This document shows, one piece after another, positions 1 to 8,127 of a stretch of DNA of 64,000 nucleotides. The position numbers and the translations under genes were made by a program. The notes below the pieces were generated by a model. That model did not search any database. It was not told where the DNA came from and was given only the letters and a program-made list of their open reading frames with translations. The stretch lies in NCBI GenBank assembly GCA_039197065.1, contig JBCCUL010000025.1, positions 62,001 through 126,000 of the forward strand, read 5' to 3'. Origin of the DNA: JANQPX01 sp039197065 (GTDB lineage Bacteria; Pseudomonadota; Alphaproteobacteria; Geminicoccales; Geminicoccaceae). Positions within the stretch are counted from its first letter, which is position 1. Every line of letters starts with the position of its first letter.

Positions 1-516
1 CTTGGCCGGCCTGTCGCCAGCGCTTTTCACATAGCAGGCCCGCTGCTTGTGGCCGGCAGATTGGGTTGACGGCGGAACGATGTCGTCAGGGTCGATCCCA
101 AGGCGGTCGCCAAGGTAGTTGCGCACAAGATCGTCGCCGCGGTTCGCCGCCGCCGGGTTCAACGCCCGCTCGACCTTCGAGCCCTTCGCCGCCGTGCCGG
201 ACTTGGCGTCGCCTCGCTTCCTGATCAAATCCGGCGCGATGGTCTCGGCGATGAAAAGCTTGGCATCCCTGAAACTGCAGCTGCGCACCTTCTGAATGAT
301 GGTGAAAATGTCGTCGCCACCGTCTATGCAGGTGCACCGTGCCTTCGCCGCTTTGTAGTCCCAGCGCCAGTCATTGGTGCCGCCGTGGTCAGGGTAGGGG
401 CAGTCGATATGGCCTTTGCCGCCTTTCCATTCGATGCCGGCGGCTTTCAGAATCTCAAGCTCGCGGCCACGGGCAGCGGCTTTGATGGCGTCGGTTTCGA
501 TGAAGGATGAAGACAT
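1..516 (-). CDS. Primase-like protein with CHC2-type zinc finger, partial at the left edge
   Basis: The frame is open from an ATG at 516 to the edge of the window, giving 172 codons with the C-terminus missing. It starts MSSSFIETDAI. At about residues 38-75 it has a zinc-finger-like stretch of the phage and plasmid primase kind: HIDCPYPDHGG, then CTC and DDIFTIIQKV, with Cys and His ligands spaced as in CHC2 domains. A Toprim domain would be expected further on, outside the window. In integrative elements such proteins start element replication. The start has only a weak ribosome-binding site, and a GTG six codons upstream is possible. Confidence 0.65.
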   Translation of the reverse strand, partial: MSSSFIETDAIKAAARGRELEILKAAGIEWKGGKGHIDCPYPDHGGTNDWRWDYKAAKARCTCIDGGDDIFTIIQKVRSCSFRDAKLFIAETIAPDLIRKRGDAKSGTAAKGSKVERALNPAAANRGDDLVRNYLGDRLGIDPDDIVPPSTQSAGHKQRACYVKSAGDRPAK

Positions 517-626
517 GTACGGCTTCGCCGTCACCGTCTTGGTTCACGCCAGCGCTGCGATCAGCTAGAAGCTGAGGGTGTTTGCCGATCGCAGGAAGGG
601 CGTTGCCGAACGGGGCGGCGCCCTTC

Positions 627-929
627 CTATTTGGCGGCGGGGTTCTGAGTAGGACTATCAGCGGATTCGACGCCATCGGTCTTGCTGTCCATCCAAGGAC
701 CGACGAACTTCCATCGGTAGCCCACCCGGCGCTCGGAAACCCAAGTGGGCGGTGGCGTGCGCTTGCCCGGCGTACCCTCTTCAGCATCCTTACGTCTGCG
801 CCTGCGTACTTCCTGAATATGGAGCCCGGTCAATACGGCAAGCTCCTGTTCGGAAATGACGCGCTCGCCGATCAGATGATCGGAAAGACTGCAATTGGCA
901 TCGGAGAGAACTTCGGCGTTCGCCTGCAT
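627..929 (-). CDS. Small AlpA/excisionase-like DNA-binding protein
   Basis: This is a 100-residue protein. Its middle, ISEQELAVLTG followed by a run of Arg, resembles the short helix-turn-helix of AlpA/MerR-like excisionases. The later WVSERRVGYRWKFVG could be the wing. Such proteins usually activate integrase or excision in satellite prophages and integrative elements. The ATG is preceded by an AGGA motif at good spacing. It lies between the primase-like gene and a hypothetical gene, all on the same strand. The family is assigned by appearance only, and a direct role in excision is inference. Confidence 0.5.
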   Translation of the reverse strand: MQANAEVLSDANCSLSDHLIGERVISEQELAVLTGLHIQEVRRRRRKDAEEGTPGKRTPPPTWVSERRVGYRWKFVGPWMDSKTDGVESADSPTQNPAAK

Positions 930-1059
930 AGTCCTGATCCCTTAAGCAAGCTTTGAGAACTTGTCGGGGACTATGCCGGCGCGAAAAAGCGCCGTCGTCT
1001 CACTAGTCGCAGAAGTCGCGTGGGCTTCAATTATGCGACTAATGCGACATGTGCGAGAG

Positions 1060-1848
1060 CTATCCTTTTATCTGTGCTAGCTCCTTCTCTCGCCGTTCGA
1101 TTGCTGCACTTACATGCCGATAGCATGTGCCGGCGTCTGGATACTCTCCCAGCTCGGCTGCCTCCTCAGCGGCAAACTTTGCCAACTCAGCCTTTCCGCC
1201 ATCGCCATCCTGTGGAATGCCGTCGTCGCGGACCTTTTGATATAGCGCCTCATCAATTTCGAGCCAGAACGGCTGGGGCTTTCTCCCTCTCCTCAGCTTC
1301 TTTTTCTCGGTGCTGGCCTGGTCCGCCTCGCTTTCATCTACCGACTTTTCTCTAGCGCCTTCCTGACGCTCGATCGTTTTTGGATCAGACGCTGTGTTCG
1401 TTTCTGACTCGGCTGGCAGGATGAAGCCGAGATGATGACCATTTGCCGAACGGCCCCTTCGCAGCATCAGGGCATTCTTGTCGCTTCGCCAGACGGTCCG
1501 CGAATAGGCACGATCTCCTAGCGGACTCAATTCGAAAACTCTGATCGTGTCATCCTCGCATCTTGTCCGCAAATGGTGTTCTGCCGCTTCGAAATGTTCC
1601 CGATAGAGCTGCCGTGGAGATATCGGAACGTATTTCTCTCCACCCCGGCGGCCCTTTCCCCTGCCGCCCAGCGACGGCGACCAGCGGACCACACGTTTCG
1701 CCTTCGTGGTCTGAAAGCTCGACCAGCGATCAAGACCGAACAGGTCAATACCGGCCCAATCAAGCGCCGCCTTCCGGTCGGCATAGCCAGACGGAAACCA
1801 TGATGACGATTTGCTGGAGGCGGATGTTGGCCTAAGATGAGAATCCAT
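1060..1848 (-). CDS. Hypothetical protein of the integrative element
   Basis: This 262-residue protein is not a family I recognise. The N-terminal half has GYADRKAALDWAGIDLFGLDRW and a basic Gly/Arg patch (GGRGKGRRGG). The C-terminal third is charged, with a Lys/Arg stretch (KKKLRRGRKPQ) followed by a helical Ala/Glu-rich tail, which suggests nucleic-acid contact. The longest frame begins at 1905, but the ATG at 1848 has a GGAG eight bases upstream and is preferred. It sits just downstream of the integrase gene on the same strand and belongs to the element. Confidence 0.5.
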   Translation of the reverse strand: MDSHLRPTSASSKSSSWFPSGYADRKAALDWAGIDLFGLDRWSSFQTTKAKRVVRWSPSLGGRGKGRRGGEKYVPISPRQLYREHFEAAEHHLRTRCEDDTIRVFELSPLGDRAYSRTVWRSDKNALMLRRGRSANGHHLGFILPAESETNTASDPKTIERQEGAREKSVDESEADQASTEKKKLRRGRKPQPFWLEIDEALYQKVRDDGIPQDGDGGKAELAKFAAEEAAELGEYPDAGTCYRHVSAAIERREKELAQIKG

Positions 1849-1912
1849 TTCGAGGCTCCGACTCGGATTGGCATGCCCTCGGCCGTTGGCGCGGCGCGGG
1901 GGCAATCTCTTT

Positions 1913-3121
1913 CTACGATACTACAGCACCGCCTTGGAATGGCACCACCGTCGCCGGCTCGTCCGCCACGATCGACGCGACGTGATCAGCCCAGATGGCC
2001 ATGGCCTGGCGCTTCTCTGGCAGATAGGTGGCCCTATTGTAGATGCCGGCGACGCCTGCCTTGAATCCGCTCACGTGATTAGCAATCGCTTCGACGACGT
2101 GCGGCTGAGTGTTCAATTCCGACATGCCGGTGATGACGGTTCTTCGAATGTCATGAAGCCGCCAGGGCGGCAGCTTCAGGCGATCGTCCATGCGTCGCTT
2201 GCACTGCGACCAGCCGCTGAAGCCACCTGCCCCACGCCCGAAGACAAGATCTCGTCCGGCTCGCCTTGGAAGAGCCGATATGATGCTCTCGGCCGCAGAG
2301 GAAAGCGGGACCAGATGCGCTCGCCGGTTCTTGGTGCGCTCACTCGGCAACAGCCAGATGGCGTCATCGAGATCAAGCTCGCTCCACCTCATGGAAGACA
2401 GCTCGCCACATCGCTGCCCGGTCAGCATTAGCAGGCGGACGATCGCATTAAAGTCGCCTGGCTCGCCGGTCACCTTCCAGATTGCGGCGATCTCTTCAGG
2501 GGCGAGCACCCGATCCCGCGGCGTCTCGTCAATCGCCCGGTTTGTTCCAATGACGGGATTGCGTTTCGCCAAGCCTTCGCCCATCGCCCATGCGAACATG
2601 GCGGAAAGGCTGGCCCGCGCTCGGTTCGCGTCTATAGGCGCAGCTTTTCCATGACGTCGAAGGACTGCCGCGACATGCTCAAGCTCGACTTCATCCACAG
2701 CCATGTCGTGCAGGGGCTGCCAATTTCGCATCACGTGGCGGCGCGTCTCCTTGAAAGTGCTCGCCTTCTGCCGTCTGGCTGCCGCGGCGAGATACATCTC
2801 AGCGAGCTCGCTGATGGTGAGTTTCTTCACCGGCACCGTACGGCGCGATTGAAGCTTCAAACCTTGCGGGTCCTCGCCGAGCCTGACCTTGGCGAGCAGC
2901 TCGGCAGCAGCGGTGCGAGCAGGTTCCGGCGCCATGGCTGGATACTTGCCTATCACCATGCGGCGCTGTCGTTTGCCCTGACGATACTGGATGAGCCATG
3001 TGGCCGAGCCGCCGCCCCGAAGCCTCAGCCCGAAGCCGGCCATGTCGTCATCGAAAACCAGAAGCTCGGACTTGCCCTCAGGAATACGCAGTTTCGATAC
3101 AGCCGCCTTGGTGAGCTTCAT
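1913..3121 (-). CDS. int: Tyrosine recombinase / integrase (DUF4102 arm-binding type)
   Basis: This 402-residue site-specific recombinase is of the P4/prophage integrase type that targets tRNA 3' ends. The N-terminus (MKLTKAAVSKL, then GFGLRLRGGGSATWLIQYR) is the DUF4102 arm-binding domain. A core-binding domain is in the middle. The catalytic domain shows the first Arg in LTGQRCGEL, the HxxR pair in LHDIRRT, and a Tyr in VAGIYNRATY near the end. The longest frame starts 13 codons upstream, but the ATG at 3121 has GGGGAAG at good spacing and starts the arm domain properly. Upstream lie six GCTTCCC heptamers and the tRNA-Arg attachment repeat. It is outside the two repeats that bound the 54-kb island, so it belongs to the neighbouring element. 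Confidence 0.93.
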   Translation of the reverse strand: MKLTKAAVSKLRIPEGKSELLVFDDDMAGFGLRLRGGGSATWLIQYRQGKRQRRMVIGKYPAMAPEPARTAAAELLAKVRLGEDPQGLKLQSRRTVPVKKLTISELAEMYLAAAARRQKASTFKETRRHVMRNWQPLHDMAVDEVELEHVAAVLRRHGKAAPIDANRARASLSAMFAWAMGEGLAKRNPVIGTNRAIDETPRDRVLAPEEIAAIWKVTGEPGDFNAIVRLLMLTGQRCGELSSMRWSELDLDDAIWLLPSERTKNRRAHLVPLSSAAESIISALPRRAGRDLVFGRGAGGFSGWSQCKRRMDDRLKLPPWRLHDIRRTVITGMSELNTQPHVVEAIANHVSGFKAGVAGIYNRATYLPEKRQAMAIWADHVASIVADEPATVVPFQGGAVVS

Positions 3122-3124
3122 CGC

Positions 3125-3203
3125 GCTTCCCCGTCTTGTTGGGAAGCATATGGGAAGCACGACATTGCTTCCCAGCGCTTCCCAGAATTCACATATGCTT
3201 CCC
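3125..3203. repeat. Six heptamers GCTTCCC/GGGAAGC upstream of the integrase gene
   Basis: GCTTCCC occurs at 3125-3131, 3167-3173, 3177-3183 and 3197-3203. Its complement GGGAAGC occurs at 3141-3147 and 3152-3158. A perfect 12-bp inverted repeat is included: GGGAAGCATATG at 3141-3152 and CATATGCTTCCC at 3192-3203. The placement, directly between the integrase start and the tRNA-derived core, is that of integrase arm-type sites. Some copies cover the integrase promoter and start, so autoregulation is likely. The function is inferred; the repeats are read directly. Confidence 0.7.
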
Positions 3204-3525
3204 TAAGACTGTGGGTATAGTCAGATAAACCACTGATGTTAAGCGTTAAATTCGCTCACGCTCACAAATGCTCACTGCTACTGCCAGTTTCCTAATCTGT
3301 AGGTCAGAGGTTCGAATCCTCTCGGGGTCACCAATCTTTTCAATGGGTTAACGAGAGCTTCGAGAAATCGAAAAATCGACTGGCAACCAATTGGCAACCT
3401 GTGTGATCGGCTTCGGCTGGATTTGGTACCTGTTGCGAGCGCTGCGAAGTCGGTCTAAGGGTTTTCGAGAAATTACCCTGTGACTTTGTAAAAATAAAAG
3501 CATCAAGAATTGCGGGAGCAGCGCT
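3204..3525. other. Non-coding junction between two elements
   Basis: The stretch holds the tRNA-Arg 3'-half repeat and about 190 nt beyond it with no credible gene. The only notable structure to the right of the repeat is the tandem motif GGCAACC (TGGCAACCAATTGGCAACC at about 3380-3400), whose meaning is unknown. Confidence 0.6.
3289..3351 (+). repeat. Attachment-site copy 1: 3' half of tRNA-Arg(CCT) plus flank
   Basis: The sequence matches a tRNA from the anticodon loop to the end: loop TTCCTAA with anticodon CCT, T-arm AGAGG-TTCGAAT-CCTCT, acceptor 3' strand CGGGGTC, discriminator A, and CCA at 3331-3333. The 5' half is absent, because the upstream bases cannot pair. The same stretch recurs at 57297-57351 with one acceptor change (G to A), and identity continues past CCA into AATCTTTTCAA. 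It is not a working tRNA but an integration scar shared by two neighbouring elements. Confidence 0.85.
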
Positions 3526-4233
3526 GTGGTTTGGATCGGCGGAGCGGACGCGTGTAGACTTGGCTGGTTCAGAGCATGCCGAGAAACCGCTTCGAGACAG
3601 GTGCATTTTGGGGTGTTCGAATGTGTCGCCGACCTGTTGTCTTCATGGCCTCAGCCCGACATGCTGGCGATCGATATTCCCATAGGTCTTCCGGACAGTG
3701 GCGCTCGCGAATGCGATCGAATGGCACGTCGATGCCTAGGCTGGCCGCGGCGGAACAGTGTTTTTCCTGCGCCGATTCGGCGAGCCATAAATGCGACCAG
3801 CCAGTCGGAGGCGTCCGGCATCACGCTCGCCATCGACGGACGAATGGTCAGTGCTCAAGCCTTTGGCCTTTTTCCCAAGATCCGCGAGGTTGACGCACTG
3901 CTCCGCACGAGCGCAGAGGCAAGGTCGCGCATTCGAGAGATTCATCCTGAGATATCGTTTTGGTCGTGGACAGATGGGAAGGCCATTGTCGAGTCAAAGA
4001 AGACGCCTGCCGGCAAGGCGAAGCGACAGGCGCTTGCGGAGCAATGGCTCGGCCCCGAAGTGATGGATTCAGCGCGTGGTCGGCACTTGAAGAAACATGT
4101 TGCCGACGACGACATCCTTGACGCAATAGCGGCCCTTTGGACCGCGGCAAGGATTGAGCGATCTGAGGCGGCAACGCTACCAGGAAATCCTCCGACCGAT
4201 TCGGCAGGTCTTAGGATGGAGATCGTTTACTAA
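3526..4233 (+). CDS. DUF429 family protein (predicted RNase H-fold nuclease)
   Basis: This 235-residue protein starts at a GTG with GGGAG seven bases upstream. It begins WIGGADACRLGWF, has DMLAIDIPIGLPD at about residues 45-57, and later IREIHPEISFW and DDDILDAIAALW. These fit the DUF429 family, whose members are predicted from fold comparisons to be RNase H-like with a first Asp in the G-x-D opening. The substrate is unknown. It is the first gene inside the island and stands alone, with a hairpin-forming inverted repeat about 100 nt downstream. Confidence 0.75.
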   Translation: MVWIGGADACRLGWFRACRETASRQVHFGVFECVADLLSSWPQPDMLAIDIPIGLPDSGARECDRMARRCLGWPRRNSVFPAPIRRAINATSQSEASGITLAIDGRMVSAQAFGLFPKIREVDALLRTSAEARSRIREIHPEISFWSWTDGKAIVESKKTPAGKAKRQALAEQWLGPEVMDSARGRHLKKHVADDDILDAIAALWTAARIERSEAATLPGNPPTDSAGLRMEIVY

Positions 4234-4337
4234 CCATCTGAGCGCCCGCCTCGGACGGTTGGGAGCGCCAACGCTTCGCTACAGCTGTCAGATTCCCGCA
4301 AGACAACACACCCCTGAGGCGTTAAAAGGCTTTACTT

Positions 4338-4356
4338 CCCGTTGATCAACAACGGG
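4338..4356. repeat. Perfect inverted repeat CCCGTTG-ATCAA-CAACGGG
   Basis: A 7-bp perfect stem with a 5-nt loop lies about 105 nt after the DUF429 stop codon and about 80 nt before the HsdM remnant. It has no T-run on either strand, so it is not a classical intrinsic terminator. The embedded TTGATCAA is too short to be an FNR dyad. Confidence 0.4.
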
Positions 4357-4435
4357 TCTTGCCGTCGGCAAACAGCTCTGGAGACATCCCTTGGCGATCG
4401 CAAATGCGCAATCGAGCCTCGCTCTCAATGTGGGT

Positions 4436-4675
4436 ATGAGCGAGGTGACGAGCAGCCAGATTTCCCAGGACGATATCAACAAAGCGGCCTGGGGGGCTTG
4501 CGATACGTTTAGGGGCGTGGTCGATCCGTCGATCTATAAAGACTACGTCCTGACCATGCTCTTTTTGAAGTATATCTCGGATGTCTGGCATGACCGTCTG
4601 GCAGGGTATCATGCCGAGCATGGGGATGCGGAGCTGGTGGCGACGTGTTCAATGAAGTGGACTGCCACTACGTGA
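4436..4675 (+). pseudogene. Remnant of a type I restriction-modification M subunit (HsdM N-terminus)
   Basis: About 80 codons match the HsdM N-terminal helical domain: SQDDINKAAWGACDTFRGVVDPSIYKDY and LTMLFLKYISDVW are its usual opening. The frame ends after ELVATCSMKWTATT, where a full HsdM would continue for roughly 400 more residues including the NPPF methyltransferase motif. None of that, and no HsdS or HsdR, is found nearby. This is a leftover of a restriction system, common at island edges, and cannot be functional. Confidence 0.75.
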
Positions 4676-5169
4676 AGGGGTCCGAGTGTGATGCGCGTGC
4701 CGCTCGGCGACACAATCAGTTCTGTTTCCTCGTCTATGACGCGCTTGCCTACAGTATGCTGGATCTCTTTTCGCTCGCAACTGCTTGTCCGGTTTTTTTC
4801 AAGGACATCGGCGATCCGAAGAAGGAAGATATCCCGCGTGTTACCGCCCGACAAAAACCGGTCGGATACGGATTTTTCCGAAAGGACGAGTCCGAACCGA
4901 TCCGTTTCAAGACCGACCTTTCCCATCCGAATTGCGAAATCAGGGAACAGGCAGCGCTCTATTTTACAGGCATGGCGCTCGACGCGATTTAGACCCATGA
5001 GCTAGCCCACGCCTTCATGGGGCATGATGAGTACGCTGAGAACCACCTGGGTATCCGGGCGTTGAATGAAACACCGCAGGGCGACAGCAATCTGCGCCAA
5101 ATGCTGCTTAGTGCCCATTCTGCGCTCTTGATGAAATCAGCGACCGTGCCTGAATGCCTTCCGGGATGA
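4645..5169 (+). pseudogene. Unrecognised gene interrupted by an in-frame TAG before a HELAH motif
   Basis: The frame runs from a GTG at 4645 to TAG at 4990-4992, then stays open to TGA at 5167-5169. Codon use looks coding throughout. Right after the TAG it reads THELAHAFMGHDEYAENH, whose HExxH is a zinc-protease-like motif. TAG could derive from CAG (Gln) by one change. I do not recognise the family. It overlaps the end of the HsdM remnant and may itself be a truncated 3' part. A minus-strand frame over 4609-4998 is also open but reads less convincingly. Confidence 0.4.
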
Positions 5170-5185
5170 GAATGGAGGCAAGGTC

Positions 5186-5470
5186 ATGTTGAACATCCAA
5201 GACTGCATCGGCTTTTGCCGGCTCTCCGAGGACGAGATCATCGCGATTGCCGAACATGAGCATCTGCCGGATATGCCCGCCATCGAACTGGGCGACTATC
5301 TCTGCAGAACGGCGGAGGGCGCGCTTCGCGTGAAGCGCATGATCGTTGAGGATATCGAAGCGGCGAGAGAACGCGGCGATCTCGCTCATGCCGCAAAGCT
5401 CTGGAAGGTTCTGCAGCATTTCCTCGAGCATCACGCCGGCATCACGCTGAGCGACGAGCAGAGATCGTGA
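5186..5470 (+). CDS. Small hypothetical protein, 94 residues
   Basis: This soluble, mostly helical protein is acidic and His-rich: LSEDEIIAIAEHEHLPDMPAIELGDYL in the first half, then AARERGDLAHAAKLWKVLQHFLEHHAG. The ATG has GAGGCAAGG just upstream. There is no signal peptide, membrane segment or cysteine pair for heme. It precedes two cytochrome c genes on the same strand and may be co-transcribed with them. I do not recognise a named domain. The paired His residues (EHEH, HH) could bind metal, but that is speculation. Confidence 0.65.
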   Translation: MLNIQDCIGFCRLSEDEIIAIAEHEHLPDMPAIELGDYLCRTAEGALRVKRMIVEDIEAARERGDLAHAAKLWKVLQHFLEHHAGITLSDEQRS

Positions 5471-5528
5471 GCGATCAGGCGCCCTCAGTCGAGCGGCCTG
5501 GGGCGTTTCCCGAATATGCGAGGACTTG

Positions 5529-6098
5529 ATGATCATCAAAGACGGAACATGCAACGGCGCTGGGGGCAGGCGCCTGGTCAGACGCCTTGCGCTTACGATC
5601 GCCCTAACCTCGCTTCTGTCATCATGCCTTGCTCCGTCCAACGCTCCAGACGATGTCGTGATGACGGGAACGGAGCCGGTGACCTGGCCAGCAGGCGATC
5701 CGCGAACGGGCAAGGACCTGTTCATCGGCAAGGGCTGCGTCATCTGCCACAGCGTCAACGGCGTCGGCGGCCGCGCCGCTTTACCGCTCGATGCGCCGCC
5801 GGACGGCAGAAAGGTCGATCCCATGGTGTTTGCCGCGGCCATGTGGGAAGGGGCAGCCGCCATGATCTCGCTTCAGTTCACCGAACTCGGCTATCAGATC
5901 GGCATGACGGGCGAGGAGCTTCGGGATCTGGCGGCCTTCGCCTCCGACCTGGAAGCGCAGGGCACGTTCTCTCGCAACGATATCCCGCCGGACCTTCGCG
6001 CCTGGATCATCGATGCGCCGCATTGGCAGGGCGACGATTGGCCGGCACCCTTCGAAAGCCTGCCCGATGGCACGCCATCGCCGTTCGAGGACCTCTGA
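5529..6098 (+). CDS. Lipoprotein c-type cytochrome, monoheme
   Basis: This is a 189-residue exported cytochrome. A twin-Arg-containing basic start and hydrophobic run end in a lipobox (LLSSC, Cys33), so it should be anchored to a membrane on the periplasmic side. The heme site is CVICH at residues 70-74, followed by a Gly-rich loop; QIGMTGEEL supplies a possible Met ligand. The ATG at 5529 has GAGG six bases upstream; a TTG one codon earlier is less likely. It is followed about 110 nt later by a diheme cytochrome. The redox partner is unknown, since no terminal oxidase or reductase is in the window. Confidence 0.85.
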   Translation: MIIKDGTCNGAGGRRLVRRLALTIALTSLLSSCLAPSNAPDDVVMTGTEPVTWPAGDPRTGKDLFIGKGCVICHSVNGVGGRAALPLDAPPDGRKVDPMVFAAAMWEGAAAMISLQFTELGYQIGMTGEELRDLAAFASDLEAQGTFSRNDIPPDLRAWIIDAPHWQGDDWPAPFESLPDGTPSPFEDL

Positions 6099-6212
6099 AC
6101 AGAACAGCTACTGATGAAGGTCAAGGCAATCTTGGCGTGACCGGCCAGATTGGTGACCACGCCGAAGGCCGCTCGTAACGACGAAGCGGGTCATAAACTG
6201 GAGGGAACGCCC

Positions 6213-6677
6213 ATGAGCGTTCTCGCTATTAGGGTGTTTCTCCTCTACCTTCCAATGGTCGCCCATGCGCAGCCGATCGATCCCCACGCGCTGTTCGAAG
6301 AGAAATGCGGCCGCTGCCATGAACATGCCGGCACCTTCGCACGGGAAACGCTGACGATTGAAAACGGCGAGGTCGTGAGGCTTCGATCGAGTAAGCCCGT
6401 TCTGAAAACCTTGGCGAGCCATTTCGGAAAACTCCCGGATGCGAAGGCCGACCAGATTGTGGACATGTTTCGGCATCAGATCTTGTCCGGTGGACTCTAC
6501 GAGAGCAAATGTCGGTTCTGCCACGACCCGGCCAAGGACCTGGCAAGACAGACGCTTATCATGCGGGAGGGACGAATTATCGACCGCTACACCGGCCAGT
6601 CCGTCGAGGATCTTCTAAGTTATCACGGCCGACTTGAGAGTGGCGAGCAGCAGGTCATGCTCGACATGCTGACCTAG
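6213..6677 (+). CDS. Periplasmic diheme cytochrome c with internal duplication
   Basis: This is a 154-residue protein with a signal peptide ending at AHA (about residue 19). It has two heme sites, CGRCH at 32-36 and CRFCH at 100-104. The two halves are visibly duplicated: FEEKCGRCH..ARETLTIENGEVV matches YESKCRFCH..ARQTLIMREGRII. The ATG at 6213 follows GAGGGAA, while the longer frame from 6150 lacks a signal-peptide start. It lies downstream of the lipoprotein cytochrome, suggesting an electron relay. What it donates to is not shown by the context. Confidence 0.85.
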   Translation: MSVLAIRVFLLYLPMVAHAQPIDPHALFEEKCGRCHEHAGTFARETLTIENGEVVRLRSSKPVLKTLASHFGKLPDAKADQIVDMFRHQILSGGLYESKCRFCHDPAKDLARQTLIMREGRIIDRYTGQSVEDLLSYHGRLESGEQQVMLDMLT

Positions 6678-6773
6678 CAGCTGACCACCATCGCCGCTGA
6701 AGTGCCATCGGAGTAGCCATGCTGCAAATCGGCTCAGCGCGGACGCCATCGATATGCCCTGGAAGGGGACATG

Positions 6774-6787
6774 TTGATCGGCATCAA
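6774..6787 (+). promoter_or_regulatory. FNR/FixK-type box TTGATCGGCATCAA
   Basis: A perfect TTGAT-N4-ATCAA dyad lies 72 nt before the universal stress protein start at 6860. A TAGACT hexamer (4 of 6 matches to TATAAT) begins 22 nt after the box, the spacing of a class II FNR promoter. It is the natural target of the FnrN-like protein encoded at 9052-9795. Confidence 0.8.
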
Positions 6788-6859
6788 AGGCATATCCGCT
6801 CGACCCACTAGACTGTCGGACAACTCGAATCACCGAACGATTGCCTGGGAGTTGCCACG

Positions 6860-7699
6860 ATGGCCTATAAGGATCTGCTCGTTAAGGTCGATGACAGCCC
6901 GGCCTGCGAGGCGCGGACCGATGCAGCGATCGAGCTTGCACGCCGCTTCGACGCTCATCTGACAGCGCTCTATCTCGTGCCGGAGATCACGCTGCCTATG
7001 GCAGTCGAGGGTTACATCGGCGCCGATATCTACACCAGCATCGAGGAGCAGGAACAAACTAAGGCTGATGCAGTTCTTGACCGGTTTCGCCAAGCTGCCG
7101 ACGCAAAGGATGTGGAGTACGATACGCGGATCGATAAAGGCGTGATTGCAGAATTCGCCGATCGACTTCAGGTTCATAGTCGCTACACCGACCTTCTGGT
7201 CATCGGACAGCCTGATCAAGTCGCTGAGATTCCGTACGGACCGTCGCCGGGAGACGTCGTGATGAACGCCGCAGCGCCAGTGATGGTCATTCCTTTCATC
7301 GGTATGACGGAAGGTTTCGGCAAGCGGCCGATGATCGCCTGGAACGCCAGTCGCGAAGCGGCGCGCGCCGTCAAGAACGCCATGCCGTTCCTAGAACGGG
7401 CGGACGCCGTCGATGTGGTCACGTTCCGCCCGCGCGAGGGACGAGACGCACACGGCGAGCTGCCCGGCGCCGACATCGCGCTCCATCTGGCCCGACATGG
7501 CATCAAGGTCGACGTGCAGCGCCTGGATGGCGAGGACATCGACGTTGGCGACGCGCTCCTGTCCCACGCCGCCGATCGTGGCAGCGACCTTCTAGTCATG
7601 GGCTGCTACGGACATTCACGCCTGCGCGAATGGGTTCTCGGTGGCGCCACCCGCACCATTCTGCGCTCAATGACCATGCCGGTTGTCATGGCGCATTGA
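6860..7699 (+). CDS. Tandem universal stress protein (two UspA domains)
   Basis: This is a 279-residue cytoplasmic protein. The N-terminal UspA domain opens YKDLLVKVDDSPAC and covers about residues 1-145. The C-terminal domain covers about 150-279 and ends with DLLVMGCYGHSRLREWVLGGATRTIL, the G-x2-G-x9-G-S/T-like ATP-binding signature. The first domain has a weaker motif (DLLVIGQPDQ), so it may not bind nucleotide. Such proteins support survival in energy starvation and low oxygen. It follows a perfect FNR-type box, so low-oxygen induction is expected. Confidence 0.9.
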   Translation: MAYKDLLVKVDDSPACEARTDAAIELARRFDAHLTALYLVPEITLPMAVEGYIGADIYTSIEEQEQTKADAVLDRFRQAADAKDVEYDTRIDKGVIAEFADRLQVHSRYTDLLVIGQPDQVAEIPYGPSPGDVVMNAAAPVMVIPFIGMTEGFGKRPMIAWNASREAARAVKNAMPFLERADAVDVVTFRPREGRDAHGELPGADIALHLARHGIKVDVQRLDGEDIDVGDALLSHAADRGSDLLVMGCYGHSRLREWVLGGATRTILRSMTMPVVMAH

Positions 7700-7800
7700 T
7701 GACGCGAAGCGACAAACAGGCGACAGATCATCGCGAAGGAGATCGGTGAAGAGCTGCGCCTGCTCGACCGTAGTATCGCTCGGCGAAGGCGAGGTCTGCC

Positions 7801-8124
7801 CTATTCCTCCAATGACAGGATGTAGGCAATCACATCATCGGTCTCGTTACGATCAAGGTGAAGATCCGGCATACGCTCGTGAGGTGTCTGCAGAAAGACG
7901 CGCAGGCTGAGCGCCGTAACACGTGGTGTGTTCGCCAAGTCGGGAAAGGCGGGTGCATCGATATCGGTCGTCGATGTATGCCCTGGCGCGATCACATGGC
8001 AGGCCGAGCAAACATCTTCCGCCAGCTTGCGACCAGCCACGGGATCGCCGAGCAGTTCGTCGGCCATGGCGCCTGTCGATATGACCGTGAAACCCACGAG
8101 AGCAGCCGTCAAAAAAGGAGACAT
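7801..8124 (-). CDS. Small periplasmic cytochrome c
   Basis: This is a 107-residue class I cytochrome. The signal peptide (MSPFLTAALVGFTVISTGAMA) is followed by the heme site CSACH at about residues 39-43. The probable Met ligand is in HERMPDL, and the end is a typical helix (TDDVIAYILSLEE). The size is that of small soluble electron carriers. It starts three bases after the stop of a tiny exported protein gene and should be translated with it. Its transcript probably begins at the FNR-like box at 8367. It converges on the stress protein gene to the left. Confidence 0.88.
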   Translation of the reverse strand: MSPFLTAALVGFTVISTGAMADELLGDPVAGRKLAEDVCSACHVIAPGHTSTTDIDAPAFPDLANTPRVTALSLRVFLQTPHERMPDLHLDRNETDDVIAYILSLEE

Positions 8125-8127
8125 GGA

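Larger units (their letters stand above)
1..3333. mobile_element. Right end of an integrative element inserted at tRNA-Arg(CCT)
   Basis: A primase-like gene, an AlpA-like small DNA-binding protein, a hypothetical gene and a tyrosine integrase all read leftward on the minus strand. They end at a 3'-half copy of a tRNA-Arg gene. This gene set is typical of phage satellites and small integrative elements. The left end is outside the window. The copy at 3289-3333 has no 5' tRNA half, so the intact tRNA gene should lie further left. The type of element (satellite, prophage remnant or integrative plasmid) cannot be decided from this fragment. Confidence 0.7.

Noticed and set aside
3289..3333. A functional tRNA-Arg gene
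   Set aside because: Only the part from the anticodon loop onward is present; the upstream bases cannot form the acceptor, D or anticodon stems.
4341..4348. TTGATCAA as an FNR site
   Set aside because: The two half sites are directly joined without the four-base spacer, and it sits inside a hairpin not near a promoter.
4609..4998. Minus-strand frame of 129 codons
   Set aside because: It is antisense to the HsdM remnant and the HELAH frame. It has no ribosome-binding site, and the plus strand has the better codon pattern. Not fully excluded.
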